Origin: Promerops cafer
Taxonomy: Eukaryota; Chordata; Aves; Passeriformes; Nectariniidae
Length of the DNA stretch: 64,000 nt
Direction: 5' to 3'
Assembly (NCBI GenBank): GCA_013398275.1
Contig: VZSE01010018.1
Span: 255,256-319,255 of the forward strand
The notes beneath the pieces are model-generated. The model did not search any database. It saw only the letters and a list, made by a program, of their open reading frames with translations, and had not been told where the DNA came from. Each line of letters begins with the position of its first letter. The first letter of the stretch is position 1. The position numbers and the translations under genes are program-made. Shown here piece after piece: positions 63,283 through 64,000 of the stretch.

Positions 63283-64000
63283 GTTGAAAATTTCTCTGAG
63301 TTTTGCTTTTCTTCTTTAAGCAAAACACTATTTTTTTTCACAGATTTAATGACAGTGACATGCCATTCCTGTTTGTACTGGACAAATATGGAGGATATAT
63401 TGATCATACAAATTAGGAGAATATTGCTGTAAGTAATCTTGGCCCTTTAGAGGCCAGAATTAAACTATCACTTTTCTCCATCAGGGCATGTCTAATTAAA
63501 AAAAGTCCAGGAAAGCAGCTGAAGAATGCCTTAGCTCAATTGTAACATGCTTTTCTACAAAGCTGTGTCTTTAGGATTCAATACTCTCAATGCATTACCT
63601 TTTACAAGAAGGAAAAAGAAATCCAATTGTAAAAAGGGAAACATAATTGCTTTCTATTTGACAAAGGGAAGCATGAGAGTTTATTCTTACAAGTAGTCTG
63701 AAGTGCTGCATAAGTAACTACTGTAATTTGTGTCTCTCCAGGGGCAAATGCATGGGAATCCAACATCAGCACTGAAATAAGAGGAAAGAAGGCAAGAGAA
63801 GGACAGAGACAGAGTGAGTAGCAGTGTCCCAGAGCAATTCTGTTCCTCTACCATCTGTCACAATCACCACCAGTCCCAAAAGACCCAGTTTAGAAAGGCC
63901 ACTACGACTAATGAGCACTGGAGAAAGGTGGAATCCTGAATCAAGCTACATATAAACATCAAAAAGCCAAATAAACCAGGCAAAGCTCTTAATAAACCCT

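Larger units (their letters stand above)
59461..64000. other. Non-coding DNA, no gene seen
   Basis: No gene is supported. The segment 61.13-61.74 kb is repeat-free with balanced composition and looks like candidate conserved non-coding sequence. A possible hAT-type terminus begins at 61737. A pyrimidine-rich stretch lies at 63210-63282. Confidence 0.55.

Noticed and set aside
1..64000. CRISPR arrays, operons or other prokaryotic systems
   Set aside because: No regularly spaced repeats, no dense coding and no ribosome-binding pattern; the CR1 copies show vertebrate (bird) DNA.

Overview
The window looks like a gene-poor stretch of a bird genome. It is AT-rich throughout and has no recognisable protein-coding gene, rRNA or tRNA. 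The longest open frames are about 100 to 200 codons, many of them open on both strands in short GC-rich islands, which is what chance produces in 64 kb. The avian assignment rests on three fragments of CR1 LINE retrotransposons (about 8.94-9.44, 39.12-39.72 and 47.33-47.41 kb). Their reverse-transcriptase C-terminus, 3' UTR and 3' tail match avian CR1 as I know it. A short piece that looks like the 5' end of an avian endogenous-retrovirus LTR lies at 19.36-19.47 kb. I cannot name the species; a passerine would fit but is not shown.

Layout. 0-8.9 kb: non-coding, with a GC-rich island at 4.72-5.35 kb that shares a perfect 27-bp inverted match with 262-288. 8.9-9.4 kb: CR1 copy with an internal deletion. 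9.4-19.3 kb: no supported gene, one 10-bp-arm hairpin at 12.45 kb. 19.3-19.5 kb: LTR-like insert of 114 bp between two 56-bp direct repeats. 19.5-36 kb: no gene, several homopolymer runs and a GC-rich island at 30.2-30.5 kb. 36.4-37.0 kb: GC- and CpG-richer segment with the longest open frame (201 codons, minus strand), bracketed by good splice-like signals. 39.1-39.7 kb: second CR1 copy. 40-53 kb: no gene, a short CR1 tail at 47.3 kb. 53.2-53.3 kb: dense CpG cluster. 54-64 kb: no gene, a 19-nt G run at 59.4 kb and a possible hAT-type terminal sequence at 61.74 kb.

No operon, pathway or defence system is visible and I found no undescribed biological system. The most checkable oddities are the LTR fragment with its long, nearly perfect flanking repeats, the candidate exon at 36.5-37.0 kb, the CpG cluster at 53.2 kb, and several stretches without obvious repeat origin that may be conserved regulatory DNA, which only a cross-species alignment can test.
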